Program-made: the position numbers and the translations under genes
Assembly (NCBI GenBank): GCA_002399265.1
Contig: DHDG01000008.1
Location: forward strand, 44,991 to 52,544
Reading direction: 5' to 3'
Origin: Firmicutes bacterium UBA4882
GTDB taxonomy: Bacteria > Bacillota > UBA4882
Length of the DNA: 7,554 nucleotides
In this document: positions 1 through 6,468 of the stretch, piece after piece
Layout of the letters: every line of letters starts with the position of its first letter
Numbering within the stretch: position 1 is the stretch's first letter
The notes under the pieces: model-generated
Seen by the model: the letters and a program-made list of their open reading frames with translations, nothing else
What the model was told of the DNA's origin: nothing
The model's database searches: none

Positions 1-377
1 TGACGTCCTACAGTTCTCGATTTAAGGGGGCGACCGTCCCGGCCAGTCTGGAAGAGATGGTTATTGAGGTAGAAAACGGCAATCCACTGGTGGCCGCGGT
101 GCTTGAAGAAATAGGTGCATGGCTTGGCATTGCAATCGTTAATCTGGTGCATTTGTTCCATCCTGACGTTGTGATCCTGGGTGGAGAACTGACCCTTTTT
201 TACGAAAGGTTAGCGAAAAGTATGCATCAGGTGTTGGTCCAAAGAATGCTGCCCGAATTTCGGAGCCGGACACAAATTGTCGTTTCAGAAATGCTTGACC
301 CCGGTCTGATAGGGGCTGGCGCAATTGCTTTGCAGCATGTGCTTAACAAAGAAACGATTTTGGAGCAGGTGCCCTGA
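1..377 (+). CDS. ROK-family protein (sugar kinase or repressor), C-terminal part
   Basis: This is the 3' end of a gene cut by the window edge. The frame is open from base 3 and gives 124 residues before the TGA at 375-377. The segment HPDVVILGGEL is the typical C-terminal ROK signature (Pro, then a hydrophobic run ending in Gly-Gly). It is preceded by the usual amphipathic helix, ending in LGIAIVNLVHLFHP, that packs against the nucleotide-binding fold. ROK proteins are either cytoplasmic sugar kinases (glucose, N-acetylglucosamine, N-acetylmannosamine) or NagC/XylR-type repressors with an added N-terminal helix-turn-helix. The N-terminus, the catalytic Asp and the zinc-binding Cys cluster lie outside the window, so the two cannot be told apart here. 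The NagA-like gene begins 63 bp downstream, which fits an amino-sugar kinase or a local regulator. An internal ATG at 57 is not a real start, because homology-like sequence continues upstream of it. Confidence 0.85.
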   Translation, partial: TSYSSRFKGATVPASLEEMVIEVENGNPLVAAVLEEIGAWLGIAIVNLVHLFHPDVVILGGELTLFYERLAKSMHQVLVQRMLPEFRSRTQIVVSEMLDPGLIGAGAIALQHVLNKETILEQVP

Positions 378-392
378 CAGGCGACCTTGGCA

Positions 393-402
393 AGGCATGC
401 CT
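393..402. promoter_or_regulatory. 10-bp perfect palindrome with a weak promoter-like context
   Basis: AGGCATGCCT is a perfect palindrome in the 63-bp gap between the ROK gene and the NagA-like gene. It directly follows TTGGCA (387-392), which resembles a -35 box. An AT-rich stretch, GATATTTA (408-415), lies where a -10 box could be, but the match is poor. It could be an operator for a local regulator or chance. The gap is short enough for the genes to be co-transcribed. Confidence 0.2.
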
Positions 403-440
403 GCAATGATATTTACTTGAATCGCGGGGAGGAAACTATT

Positions 441-1685
441 ATGCCGGTCTCGGGAATACGGTTGATTAACACAAATATTATCACCCCAAACCGCTTAATC
501 CGTGACGGTTTCATCGATCTGGAGGCAGGAAAAGTCAAGGCGTTGGGGCGTATGAGCGAATGCGTCGCCGCCGTAACAGCCTCCGCAACTGCCGCCGCAG
601 CGGTGCCCGCAGAGGTGATTGACCTCAAGGGCTGCTACACTACGCCAGGTTTTATCGAAATGCACTCGCACGGTGGCGGCGGCGCAGATGTTATGGACGG
701 TACCAGCCAGGCGATTCTGACATTTGCCCGGGCGCACGCCAAGGCAGGTGTCACCGGAATATTGGCATCGACCCTGACTAGCTCAAGATCAGATCTCCTT
801 AATGTGTTACAGGTTTTTAAGGAAGCCAAAAAAGACAATACGGATGGGGCCGCACTGCTTGGCCTACATCTGGAAGGCCCCTATTTATCTCCTGAGATGA
901 GCGGGGCACAGGATCCACGCTATCTTAAGCACCCTGTTCCCGATGAATACCTGCCGTTGCTTGAAAACCCGGATATTAAACGGTGGTCGGTTTCCCCGGA
1001 ATTACCTGGTGCCATGGAACTTGGGCAGCATCTCAGGAAAAGGGGCATTCTGGCGGCGATGGCTCATACCAAAGCCACTTATGATACGGTGCTTGAGGCG
1101 CTGGACAACGGTTACACTCATATCACGCACTTTTATTCATGTACATCCACGGTAACCCGCGAGCGGGGGTTCCGCATCGCCGGAGCCTTGGAAGCCGGTT
1201 TTCTGGACGATGACATTACCATTGAGATCATTGCCGATGGCAAGCATCTGCCGCCGCCATTGCTGAAACTCATCTACAAATCCAAGGGTTCCAACCGCAC
1301 GGCGCTGGTTTCTGATTCCATGCGTGCCATGGGTATGCCGGAAGGCGACTCGATCTTAGGCGGTCTTCGGGATGGCCAGAAGGTGATCGTTGAAGACGGC
1401 GTGGCTGCTTATCCGGATCACAGCTCATTGGCTGGCAGTGTGGTCGGCGGCAATCAACTGATTCGTAATGTGGTCAATCTGGCGGATGTTCCTTTACTGC
1501 ATGCAGTGCGGATGATGAGCAAGACGCCGGCCAGCATCCTCGGCATTGCGGATCACAAAGGCACATTGGCGCCTGGCATGGATGCTGATGTGACGGTTCT
1601 GAACAATGACTTGGATGTTATTCTGACAATCGTCGGGGGGCGGATCGTCTACGATGGCCGCCGGACCCATTCTTTACATTCTTGA
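441..1685 (+). CDS. NagA-like amidohydrolase (N-acetylglucosamine-6-phosphate deacetylase family, variant active site)
   Basis: The product has 414 residues, slightly longer than typical NagA (about 380-400). The ATG at 441 is chosen because GGGGAGGA (426-433) sits 7 bp upstream; an upstream TTG at 387 lacks such a site. It is a cytoplasmic metal-dependent TIM-barrel hydrolase. Visible motifs are the metal-binding HSHGGGG (His75, His77), HLEGPYLSP (Glu145), AHTKATYD (His209), THITHFYSC (His230), SDSM (catalytic Asp292) and SLAGS (329-333). NagA removes the acetyl group from GlcNAc-6-phosphate. Here, however, the usual HLFNAM/HLYNAM motif reads HFYSC, and the usual GAH or GTH after the EGP motif reads GAQ (Gln157). 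An Ala-rich insertion fills residues 41-59. The metal site looks intact, so it is probably an active enzyme, but the substrate may be a different acetylated or amidated sugar. It sits between a ROK gene and two Gfo/Idh genes. The family assignment is firm and the exact reaction is not. Confidence 0.88.
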   Translation: MPVSGIRLINTNIITPNRLIRDGFIDLEAGKVKALGRMSECVAAVTASATAAAAVPAEVIDLKGCYTTPGFIEMHSHGGGGADVMDGTSQAILTFARAHAKAGVTGILASTLTSSRSDLLNVLQVFKEAKKDNTDGAALLGLHLEGPYLSPEMSGAQDPRYLKHPVPDEYLPLLENPDIKRWSVSPELPGAMELGQHLRKRGILAAMAHTKATYDTVLEALDNGYTHITHFYSCTSTVTRERGFRIAGALEAGFLDDDITIEIIADGKHLPPPLLKLIYKSKGSNRTALVSDSMRAMGMPEGDSILGGLRDGQKVIVEDGVAAYPDHSSLAGSVVGGNQLIRNVVNLADVPLLHAVRMMSKTPASILGIADHKGTLAPGMDADVTVLNNDLDVILTIVGGRIVYDGRRTHSLHS

Positions 1686-1703
1686 TCAAAGGGGAGAAAC
1701 AGA

Positions 1704-2777
1704 TTGAGGTTGGCAATTGCGGGTGCGCAACACTTTCATGTCAATGAGATTCTGGATTCCGCCCGATCTGTTCCGGGGCTTGAAATAGTGGGCGTAGCGG
1801 ATGCAGAGGGTGCCGTGCGCCTCAGAATAGCTGAAAAGTATGGCATTCCTTCCTTCGCCACCTTGGACGAGCTGCTGCAATCAGCCCGGCCGGACATGAT
1901 TGGCTGCTTTGACGTGCCATCCCAAAGGGCCGAGATCATTGCCGCCTGTCTAGAGTGCGGCATCAGCGTCCTCTCTGATAAGCCAGCCGCGGTAACCGAG
2001 GCCCAGCTGGACCTGATCCGCCAAGCCGCCAACTGCGCTCCGGCCAGTTATCCGGGCGGTTTTCGACCGGTGTTTTCAGTAATTCTCAGCGAAAGATACA
2101 ACCCACCGGTAGTGACCATGAAAAAGGTTGTTGACAGCGGCGTTCTTGGTAAAATCGTTAACTTCACCGCTTTTCGTCCCCATAAGCTGCGTAAGGCTTC
2201 CCGTCCGGACTGGTTTTTCCGGCGTGCGACTTACGGTGGAATTTTGGTGGATATGGCAATCCATGATATCGACGTTTTTCAGTGGCTGACCGGCAGCAAG
2301 CCGGTGGAGATCACCGCCTACAGCGCCAATCATACTTGTCCGGAGTATCCCGAATTTGAAGATAACGGGCAGATGCTTTTCCGGGCGCAAGACGGCACCG
2401 TCGGTTACATAAAAGCGGAATGGCTGGCACCGGAAGCACATCCGGCGCACGGTGACTGCCGCTTCTTTATCACCGGCACGGAGGGCAGTCTGGAAGTAAG
2501 CACTGAGGGCGATCTGGCGGCGAAAGGCGGTAAGGTTACGCTTTGCACGCATAAGACGCCGTCCCGGAATTTGCCGCTGGAATCACCATCCGGCACACTA
2601 TTGTCGGATTTTATGCAGGCGGTTGCTAATGCGCAAGCAGGCAAAAACAATGGCGCAGGAATATTTGAGGCAATCCCGGCGAACGCGGTACTGGATGCCA
2701 CCCGTGCCGTGCTGGCCGCTCGCAAAGCTGCTGACAGCGGCTGCCGGGTGACATTGCAGTGGGAAGGGGGCGCATAA
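1704..2777 (+). CDS. Gfo/Idh/MocA family oxidoreductase (first of two)
   Basis: The product has 357 residues, the usual family size. The start is TTG, supported by GGGAG (1691-1695) 8 bp upstream and by the Rossmann strand beginning at residue 2 (RLAIAG). These cytoplasmic enzymes use NAD(P) to oxidise or reduce sugars, inositols and related polyols. The order is as expected: an N-terminal Rossmann fold, the EKP-like motif as DKP (Asp92-Lys93-Pro94), then the C-terminal sheet domain with GGILVDMAIHDIDVFQW, whose His187 and Asp190 match the conserved catalytic pair. Oddities are the dinucleotide loop, which reads GAQHFH instead of GxGxxG, and DKP instead of EKP. Both occur in divergent branches of the family. 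It starts 18 bp after the NagA-like stop and ends 1 bp before the next gene, so it lies within one operon. The substrate is unknown; an (amino)sugar or its derivative is inferred from the neighbours. Confidence 0.88.
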   Translation: MRLAIAGAQHFHVNEILDSARSVPGLEIVGVADAEGAVRLRIAEKYGIPSFATLDELLQSARPDMIGCFDVPSQRAEIIAACLECGISVLSDKPAAVTEAQLDLIRQAANCAPASYPGGFRPVFSVILSERYNPPVVTMKKVVDSGVLGKIVNFTAFRPHKLRKASRPDWFFRRATYGGILVDMAIHDIDVFQWLTGSKPVEITAYSANHTCPEYPEFEDNGQMLFRAQDGTVGYIKAEWLAPEAHPAHGDCRFFITGTEGSLEVSTEGDLAAKGGKVTLCTHKTPSRNLPLESPSGTLLSDFMQAVANAQAGKNNGAGIFEAIPANAVLDATRAVLAARKAADSGCRVTLQWEGGA

Positions 2778-2778
2778 A

Positions 2779-3819
2779 GTGTCTGGACTGACAGTTGGAA
2801 TTATCGGAATGGGATTTATGGGATCCGTGCATGCGCGGCATTATCGTGATAATGGGCGGGTTGACCGCTTGCTGGTGGCGACCCCGGTGGAGCAGGAGCA
2901 AAAAATAGCCCGTGAGCGTTTTGGGGCGGAAGTTTTCAGCGATTATCGATCCATGATCCAGCAGGGGCAACCGCAAGCAGTCAGCATTTGCACGCCCAAT
3001 TTTGATCATTATGAGATTGCCTCTTGGCTGATGCAGGAAGCCCCAGGCATCGCGATTTTGATCGAAAAACCGTTGGGGGTTAATGATCAGCAGGTTGCAA
3101 AATTGACGAAACTGGCTGCGGGGCACCAAAGCCCCATCCTGGTAGGGCATTCGCTGCGCTTTGCCGGAGCCTATATCAAAGGTCGTGAGCTGCTGCGGCA
3201 GAATGCAATCGGTAAGCCCTGTTACTTGGAGGCTCGCTACAAGTGGTTTAAGGATTTTAGCAAATTCCCAGCCTGGAAACGGGATCCCGAACTCAGCGGC
3301 GGCGGGTTTCTGATGCAAAGCGGTTTACACATGTTGGATTTATTTGTGTGGTATGCGGATTCCCCAGTTGTGGAAGTGACAGGCCATGCTGAGGATCTGT
3401 ATTTCAAGGACTTTCCTGTGGAAGACACATTCTTTGGTACCGTTCGGTTTGCCAATGGGGTAGCCGCCCATTTGGTCGGTAGCAGTGCTACCAAAGGATT
3501 TATCGATTATGGGATTGAGGTTTATGGGGAGCGCGGCGCGATCAAAGTCGAAAGCGTGGCGGTTCCAGGCGGGTTGGATATTGACAATCATTCCGTCTCG
3601 CTCTTTACGGAAGAGTCAGCTTACAGCCCGAGCGGCGCTTTAGTAATCCCGTCGGCCCCCAAGAGCGATTTTTGGAAAGACGAGATTAATCATTTTGTCA
3701 GCTGTGTGCTGGATGGCACTGCGCCGATAGTCACACCTGCGGACGCCAAAATAGTCATGGATGTCTGTTTCGCGCTTTATAAAAGCGCCGCGCTAGGCGG
3801 AAAAACAATACGCCTATAA
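2779..3819 (+). CDS. Gfo/Idh/MocA family oxidoreductase (second of two)
   Basis: The product has 346 residues. The GTG start lies 1 bp after the previous stop, with the G-rich site GGGAAGGGGG (2761-2770) inside the end of the upstream gene, so translation is probably coupled. It is a textbook member: GMGFMG (Gly10, Gly12, Gly15) forms the NAD(P)-binding loop, followed by CTPNFDHYEIA and EKPLG (Glu96, Lys97, Pro98). GHSLRF (123-128) comes next, then GGGFLMQSGLHMLDLF with His184 and Asp187 as the likely catalytic pair, and a C-terminal sheet domain. It is clearly diverged from its upstream neighbour, so this is not a recent tandem duplication. Paired Gfo/Idh enzymes often carry out successive oxidation and reduction on one sugar, as in cofactor-recycling epimerisation or glycoside-cleavage pathways. 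That role is an inference here. The substrate cannot be read from the sequence. Confidence 0.92.
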   Translation: MSGLTVGIIGMGFMGSVHARHYRDNGRVDRLLVATPVEQEQKIARERFGAEVFSDYRSMIQQGQPQAVSICTPNFDHYEIASWLMQEAPGIAILIEKPLGVNDQQVAKLTKLAAGHQSPILVGHSLRFAGAYIKGRELLRQNAIGKPCYLEARYKWFKDFSKFPAWKRDPELSGGGFLMQSGLHMLDLFVWYADSPVVEVTGHAEDLYFKDFPVEDTFFGTVRFANGVAAHLVGSSATKGFIDYGIEVYGERGAIKVESVAVPGGLDIDNHSVSLFTEESAYSPSGALVIPSAPKSDFWKDEINHFVSCVLDGTAPIVTPADAKIVMDVCFALYKSAALGGKTIRL

Positions 3820-3830
3820 TCAGTCAAGCC

Positions 3831-3913
3831 AGCCGGAGGCGATGCAAGCCGGAGGCCATGTAAGCAAAGCCGGAGGCGATGCAAGCCGGAAACCATGCAA
3901 GCCGACGGCCAAA
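3831..3913. repeat. Degenerate tandem repeat, about 16-bp unit in two 37-bp copies
   Basis: The unit agccggaggcgatgca recurs as 3831-3846 (gat form), 3847-3862 (cat form), 3868-3883 (gat form, identical to the first) and 3884-3899 (cat form, changed). A decayed fifth copy starts at 3900. Five extra bases (3863-3867) split the array into two 37-bp copies, 3831-3867 and 3868-3904, which share their first 23 bases and differ at about 5 positions. The repeat lies between the stop of the second Gfo/Idh gene and the ribosome binding site of the flavoprotein gene. The core GCCGGAGGC is a weak inverted repeat with a 3-bp stem. No coding role is evident. It could be a protein-binding array, an RNA element in the leader, or a genome-wide interspersed element. 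Confidence 0.75.
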
Positions 3914-3938
3914 CTAGCCAACACAAGGAGGAATTGCT

Positions 3939-5123
3939 ATGAAGTTCGCCGATCTGGAAATGAAAAACCCCATCGTGATCGCATCGGGTCCAGTAACTGC
4001 GACCATTGATCAACTTAAGGAAGCAGAGAAAAATGGGGCTGCGGCAGTCAGCATCAAACAGGTTATGACCAGACAGTCATTTCGGGGAAACCTGCGGGCC
4101 TATTCTGTACCGGAAGAAGTCATTATCTTCCCCATTGATAAGCGGCTGGATGTTGAAGAGGGGTTAGCCCTCACCCGGCAGGCCAAAGAGCAAACCTCCC
4201 TGGTGGTCATGGTCAACCTTTCCAGCCAGGAAAAGGATATTGAAGAATATGGCCGCCTCGCCAAACGTTTTGAGGATGTCGGTGCGGATGCCATTGAGAT
4301 TAACATGTGTTGTCCCAACTTCAGTCTGAGCAAAAGACAGCTCGGCATGGATATTACGGAAGAGGATATTGAGACGGGTGCCATTACTGGGCAAAATCCG
4401 AAGCTGGCTGGGGAAATTGTCAAAGTAATTAAAGATTATGTCAAAATCCCGGTCATTCCGAAATTGACGCCCACCGCGCTAGACATCGGAGCAGTCGCGG
4501 AAGGATGCGTGCGCAATGGTGCGGATGGGCTTTCGCTGGTCGGCGGTCCTTCCTTGGCAGCACCTCCTGTTGATATCTATAATGGCGGACTGCCGCTTTA
4601 TCCGCTGATGGACCCGGGTGCCTTCGGGGCCATTAACGGGTCGGCTATCCGCTATGCCACTTTTAAGGTTACCGGCCAAGTTGCTCAGCGGGTGAGTGTG
4701 CCGCTGGTTTCGTCGGGCGGAATTGATACTTGGGAACACGCTATTCAGATGATGATGTGGGGTGCTTCCGCGGTCTCGATGTGTACATCCATTATGTGGC
4801 GCGGCTTTGAAGTCGTCGACCGCATCCGTAAAGGTATGGAGCAGTTTCTTGAGGCGCAGGGCTACCATTCCTATGACGAAATTGTGGGGCTTTCATTGAA
4901 GCATATTTCTTCCAGTGATCATTTGGGGCTGCGGCCGGGCTATGCACAGATCGACCCCGCCAAGTGCCGTAATTGCGGCATCTGCACCAAGCCGGGCCAT
5001 TGTAATGCCGTCGTTCAGGAACAACATTATTGCCGGGTGATCCCGGAACGCTGTTTGGGCTGCAGTGTTTGTGTTGGACTTTGCCCGACCAGAGCCATCA
5101 CGATGGTGGAAGCCCAGGAGTGA
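3939..5123 (+). CDS. PreA/dihydroorotate-dehydrogenase-like flavoprotein with C-terminal 2x[4Fe-4S] ferredoxin domain
   Basis: The product has 394 residues. AAGGAGGA (3925-3932) sits 6 bp before the ATG. Residues 1 to about 320 form an FMN-binding TIM barrel of the dihydroorotate/dihydropyrimidine dehydrogenase type, with NPIVIASGP (10-18), EINMCCPN (120-127), PKLTP with Lys175, and SSGGID (258-263). Residues about 335-394 are a ferredoxin domain. One cluster motif has Cys343, 346, 349 and 355 (CxxCxxCx5C, no trailing Pro). The other has Cys372, 375, 378 and 382 (CxxCxxCxxxCP). This domain order matches the PreA subunit of bacterial dihydropyrimidine dehydrogenase, which reduces uracil or thymine together with the NAD-linked PreT subunit. 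No PreT-like gene lies in the window. In the segment aligning with the dihydropyrimidine dehydrogenase loop CGQDP, this protein has Thr150 (TGQNP) in place of the catalytic Cys. The substrate is therefore open. The electron-transfer flavoenzyme class is firm, and pyrimidine specificity is not. Confidence 0.85.
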   Translation: MKFADLEMKNPIVIASGPVTATIDQLKEAEKNGAAAVSIKQVMTRQSFRGNLRAYSVPEEVIIFPIDKRLDVEEGLALTRQAKEQTSLVVMVNLSSQEKDIEEYGRLAKRFEDVGADAIEINMCCPNFSLSKRQLGMDITEEDIETGAITGQNPKLAGEIVKVIKDYVKIPVIPKLTPTALDIGAVAEGCVRNGADGLSLVGGPSLAAPPVDIYNGGLPLYPLMDPGAFGAINGSAIRYATFKVTGQVAQRVSVPLVSSGGIDTWEHAIQMMMWGASAVSMCTSIMWRGFEVVDRIRKGMEQFLEAQGYHSYDEIVGLSLKHISSSDHLGLRPGYAQIDPAKCRNCGICTKPGHCNAVVQEQHYCRVIPERCLGCSVCVGLCPTRAITMVEAQE

Positions 5124-5194
5124 GGTTGGATTCTGGTTTGCTGTCGTCGATTGCGCCGTTTGCATCAGGAGATTAACAGCAGAGAGGTCCGGCG

Positions 5195-5201
5195 AAGGAG
5201 G
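5195..5201 (+). promoter_or_regulatory. Consensus ribosome binding site for the leader ORF
   Basis: AAGGAGG is the best Shine-Dalgarno match between the flavoprotein and binding-protein genes, yet it lies 65 bp upstream of the binding-protein GTG (5267), too far to serve it directly. It is ideally placed (6 bp) for the GTG at 5208, which opens a 20-codon ORF. The binding protein's own site is the weaker GGGAG at 5251-5255. Confidence 0.6.
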
Positions 5202-5207
5202 TGTTGT

Positions 5208-5270
5208 GTGAATCGCGGAATAGGCTTCCAGCTCATTGTAAAAAACGCGAGGGAGTGGATTGGATCGTGA
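5208..5270 (+). CDS. Putative 20-residue leader peptide overlapping the binding-protein start
   Basis: This small ORF opens with GTG and encodes MNRGIGFQLIVKNAREWIGS. Its TGA stop (5268-5270) overlaps the GTG start (5267-5269) of the solute-binding protein in a 4-base GTGA arrangement, the classic layout for translational coupling. A consensus AAGGAGG lies 6 bp before its start. The peptide has no transmembrane segment and no run of one amino acid that would suggest amino-acid-sensing attenuation; it carries a single Trp and several aliphatic residues. It may exist only to deliver ribosomes to the weaker downstream start, or it may be a functional small protein. An alternative is that the strong ribosome binding site is a relic of a different start and the overlap is chance. 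The evidence is only positional. Confidence 0.5.
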   Translation: MNRGIGFQLIVKNAREWIGS

Positions 5271-6409
5271 AAAAGTTAGTATTTGCATCGTTAGTCTTGG
5301 TGATCGTCCTTTCCCTGTCTGGAATTGGCACGATCGCTGCCTCCAAAACTATCGTTATTGGCACTATCCAAGATCTGAGCGCCACGAACGCATTGTGGGG
5401 CCAGTCGCAAAAACGCGGCATTGAAATGGCTGTTGAAGACTACAACAAAAAGGGCGGACTTCTGGGCAGACAAATCGTACTCAAATCTTATGACTTCAAG
5501 TTGAATGTCCAGGAAGGTATCAACGCTTACAAACGTCTTGTTTCTGAGGATAAAGCAGAGTTGGTGCTTGGTCCGCCGATTTCCAACCTGTTGCTCGCAT
5601 TGGCCCCGATTACGGAGACAATGAAGGTGCCTATCGTTGGCGAAGCCAGTGATACTCGCGCTACTTCGCAACGTCCTGGTAAGCCATGGACGTACATGTT
5701 TGCCTCGCAGCCGACTTGTGAGGATTATGGCGCGACGATGGCTGCCTACGCTATGAACGAGCTCAAAATGAAGAAATTCGCCGTGATCTATAACAAAGGC
5801 AATGCCTGGGCCTCTCAAATCGCCGGTGCGTTCGTCAGTTATGTCATTGCCAATGGCGGCGACATGGTGGCTCAAGAAACCTTTAACTGGACCGATACCG
5901 ATTTCCGGGCACAGCTTACCAACATTAAGAACCGCACTCCGGAAGGCATGTTCGTTCCAGAGTATCTGATGCAGGCGTCCCAGATCACCAAACAGGCACG
6001 TGAATTGGGCATGAATATGACGATTCTCGGCCCGAATTCTTTCACACCGCCGATGGTTGAGTTGATCGGTGCGGCCGCTAATAACATCTACTTCGTGAAC
6101 AACTGCGCCTTCGATGCCCCGAAAGCAATTGAATTCACGAAGAGATTCCAGGCCAAATTCAATGATGCTCCTACTGTTAACGCATTCTTCGGCTATGATA
6201 ATGCCGTCATCGCTTTCGAAGCGATCAAGCGCGCCAAAACCACCGATCCTGCGAAACTGGTCAAGGCGCTTGAGGAAACCAAGAATGTGGAAGGGTTAAT
6301 TTACAATTACACCTTTAACCCGACCACCCATCGTACGGTGGAGTTTATCCCCACGATTATCAAAATCGAAAATGGCAAGTACATCACTGTAGGACCTTAT
6401 CAGAGATAA
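5267..6409 (+). CDS. Branched-chain-amino-acid-type ABC transporter substrate-binding protein
   Basis: The product has 380 residues from the GTG at 5267, with GGGAG (5251-5255) 11 bp upstream. This start is preferred over in-frame codons further upstream because it gives a normal signal peptide: MKK, a hydrophobic core (residues 4-23) and a likely signal peptidase I site near Ala24-Ala25. No lipobox Cys is present, so it should be free in the periplasm of a two-membrane cell, or otherwise released or held by an uncleaved segment. The mature part is a type I periplasmic-binding fold of the LivJ/LivK class (Peripla_BP_6), with GRQIVLKSYD (67-76), LGPPISNLLLALAPITE (101-117), YATM-type helices around 154-164, and GYDNAVIAFEAIKRA (309-323) near the hinge. 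The family binds leucine-like amino acids but also aromatics, urea, amides and other small acids. The ligand cannot be read from the sequence. The gene begins at the leader ORF stop and is followed by a terminator and a LivH gene. Confidence 0.92.
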   Translation: MKKLVFASLVLVIVLSLSGIGTIAASKTIVIGTIQDLSATNALWGQSQKRGIEMAVEDYNKKGGLLGRQIVLKSYDFKLNVQEGINAYKRLVSEDKAELVLGPPISNLLLALAPITETMKVPIVGEASDTRATSQRPGKPWTYMFASQPTCEDYGATMAAYAMNELKMKKFAVIYNKGNAWASQIAGAFVSYVIANGGDMVAQETFNWTDTDFRAQLTNIKNRTPEGMFVPEYLMQASQITKQARELGMNMTILGPNSFTPPMVELIGAAANNIYFVNNCAFDAPKAIEFTKRFQAKFNDAPTVNAFFGYDNAVIAFEAIKRAKTTDPAKLVKALEETKNVEGLIYNYTFNPTTHRTVEFIPTIIKIENGKYITVGPYQR

Positions 6410-6468
6410 CTTGCCGAAAAGATGAGCAGTAAGGATTTATCGGGCATGGATGCCAAACATGGATGCAG

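Noticed and set aside
387..440. TTG at 387 as the start of the NagA-like gene
   Set aside because: The extra 18 residues do not resemble the family N-terminus, and GGGGAGGA is placed correctly for the ATG at 441.
2626..3318. A 230-codon open frame on the - strand across the junction of the two Gfo/Idh genes
   Set aside because: It lies opposite two well-supported genes, has no family-like motifs and no reason to be a gene; it is an antisense shadow.
1704..3819. Recent tandem duplication creating the two Gfo/Idh genes
   Set aside because: The two proteins differ in the NAD loop, EKP motif and most of the sequence, so they are old paralogues or independently recruited.
3831..3913. CRISPR array
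   Set aside because: The units are about 16 bp and directly adjoining, with no unique spacers and no cas genes in the window.
3831..3913. Rho-independent terminator after the second Gfo/Idh gene
   Set aside because: The GCCGGAGGC cores form only 3-bp stems and no T-run follows.
5201..5266. GTG at 5201 or GTG at 5255 as the start of the binding protein
   Set aside because: 5201 overlaps the ribosome binding site itself and would put charged residues before the signal peptide; 5255 overlaps the GGGAG site. GTG 5267 gives a clean MKK signal peptide.
5291..5875. A 194-codon open frame on the - strand inside the binding-protein gene
   Set aside because: Fully antisense to a clear solute-binding protein, with His/Arg-rich composition typical of a shadow frame.
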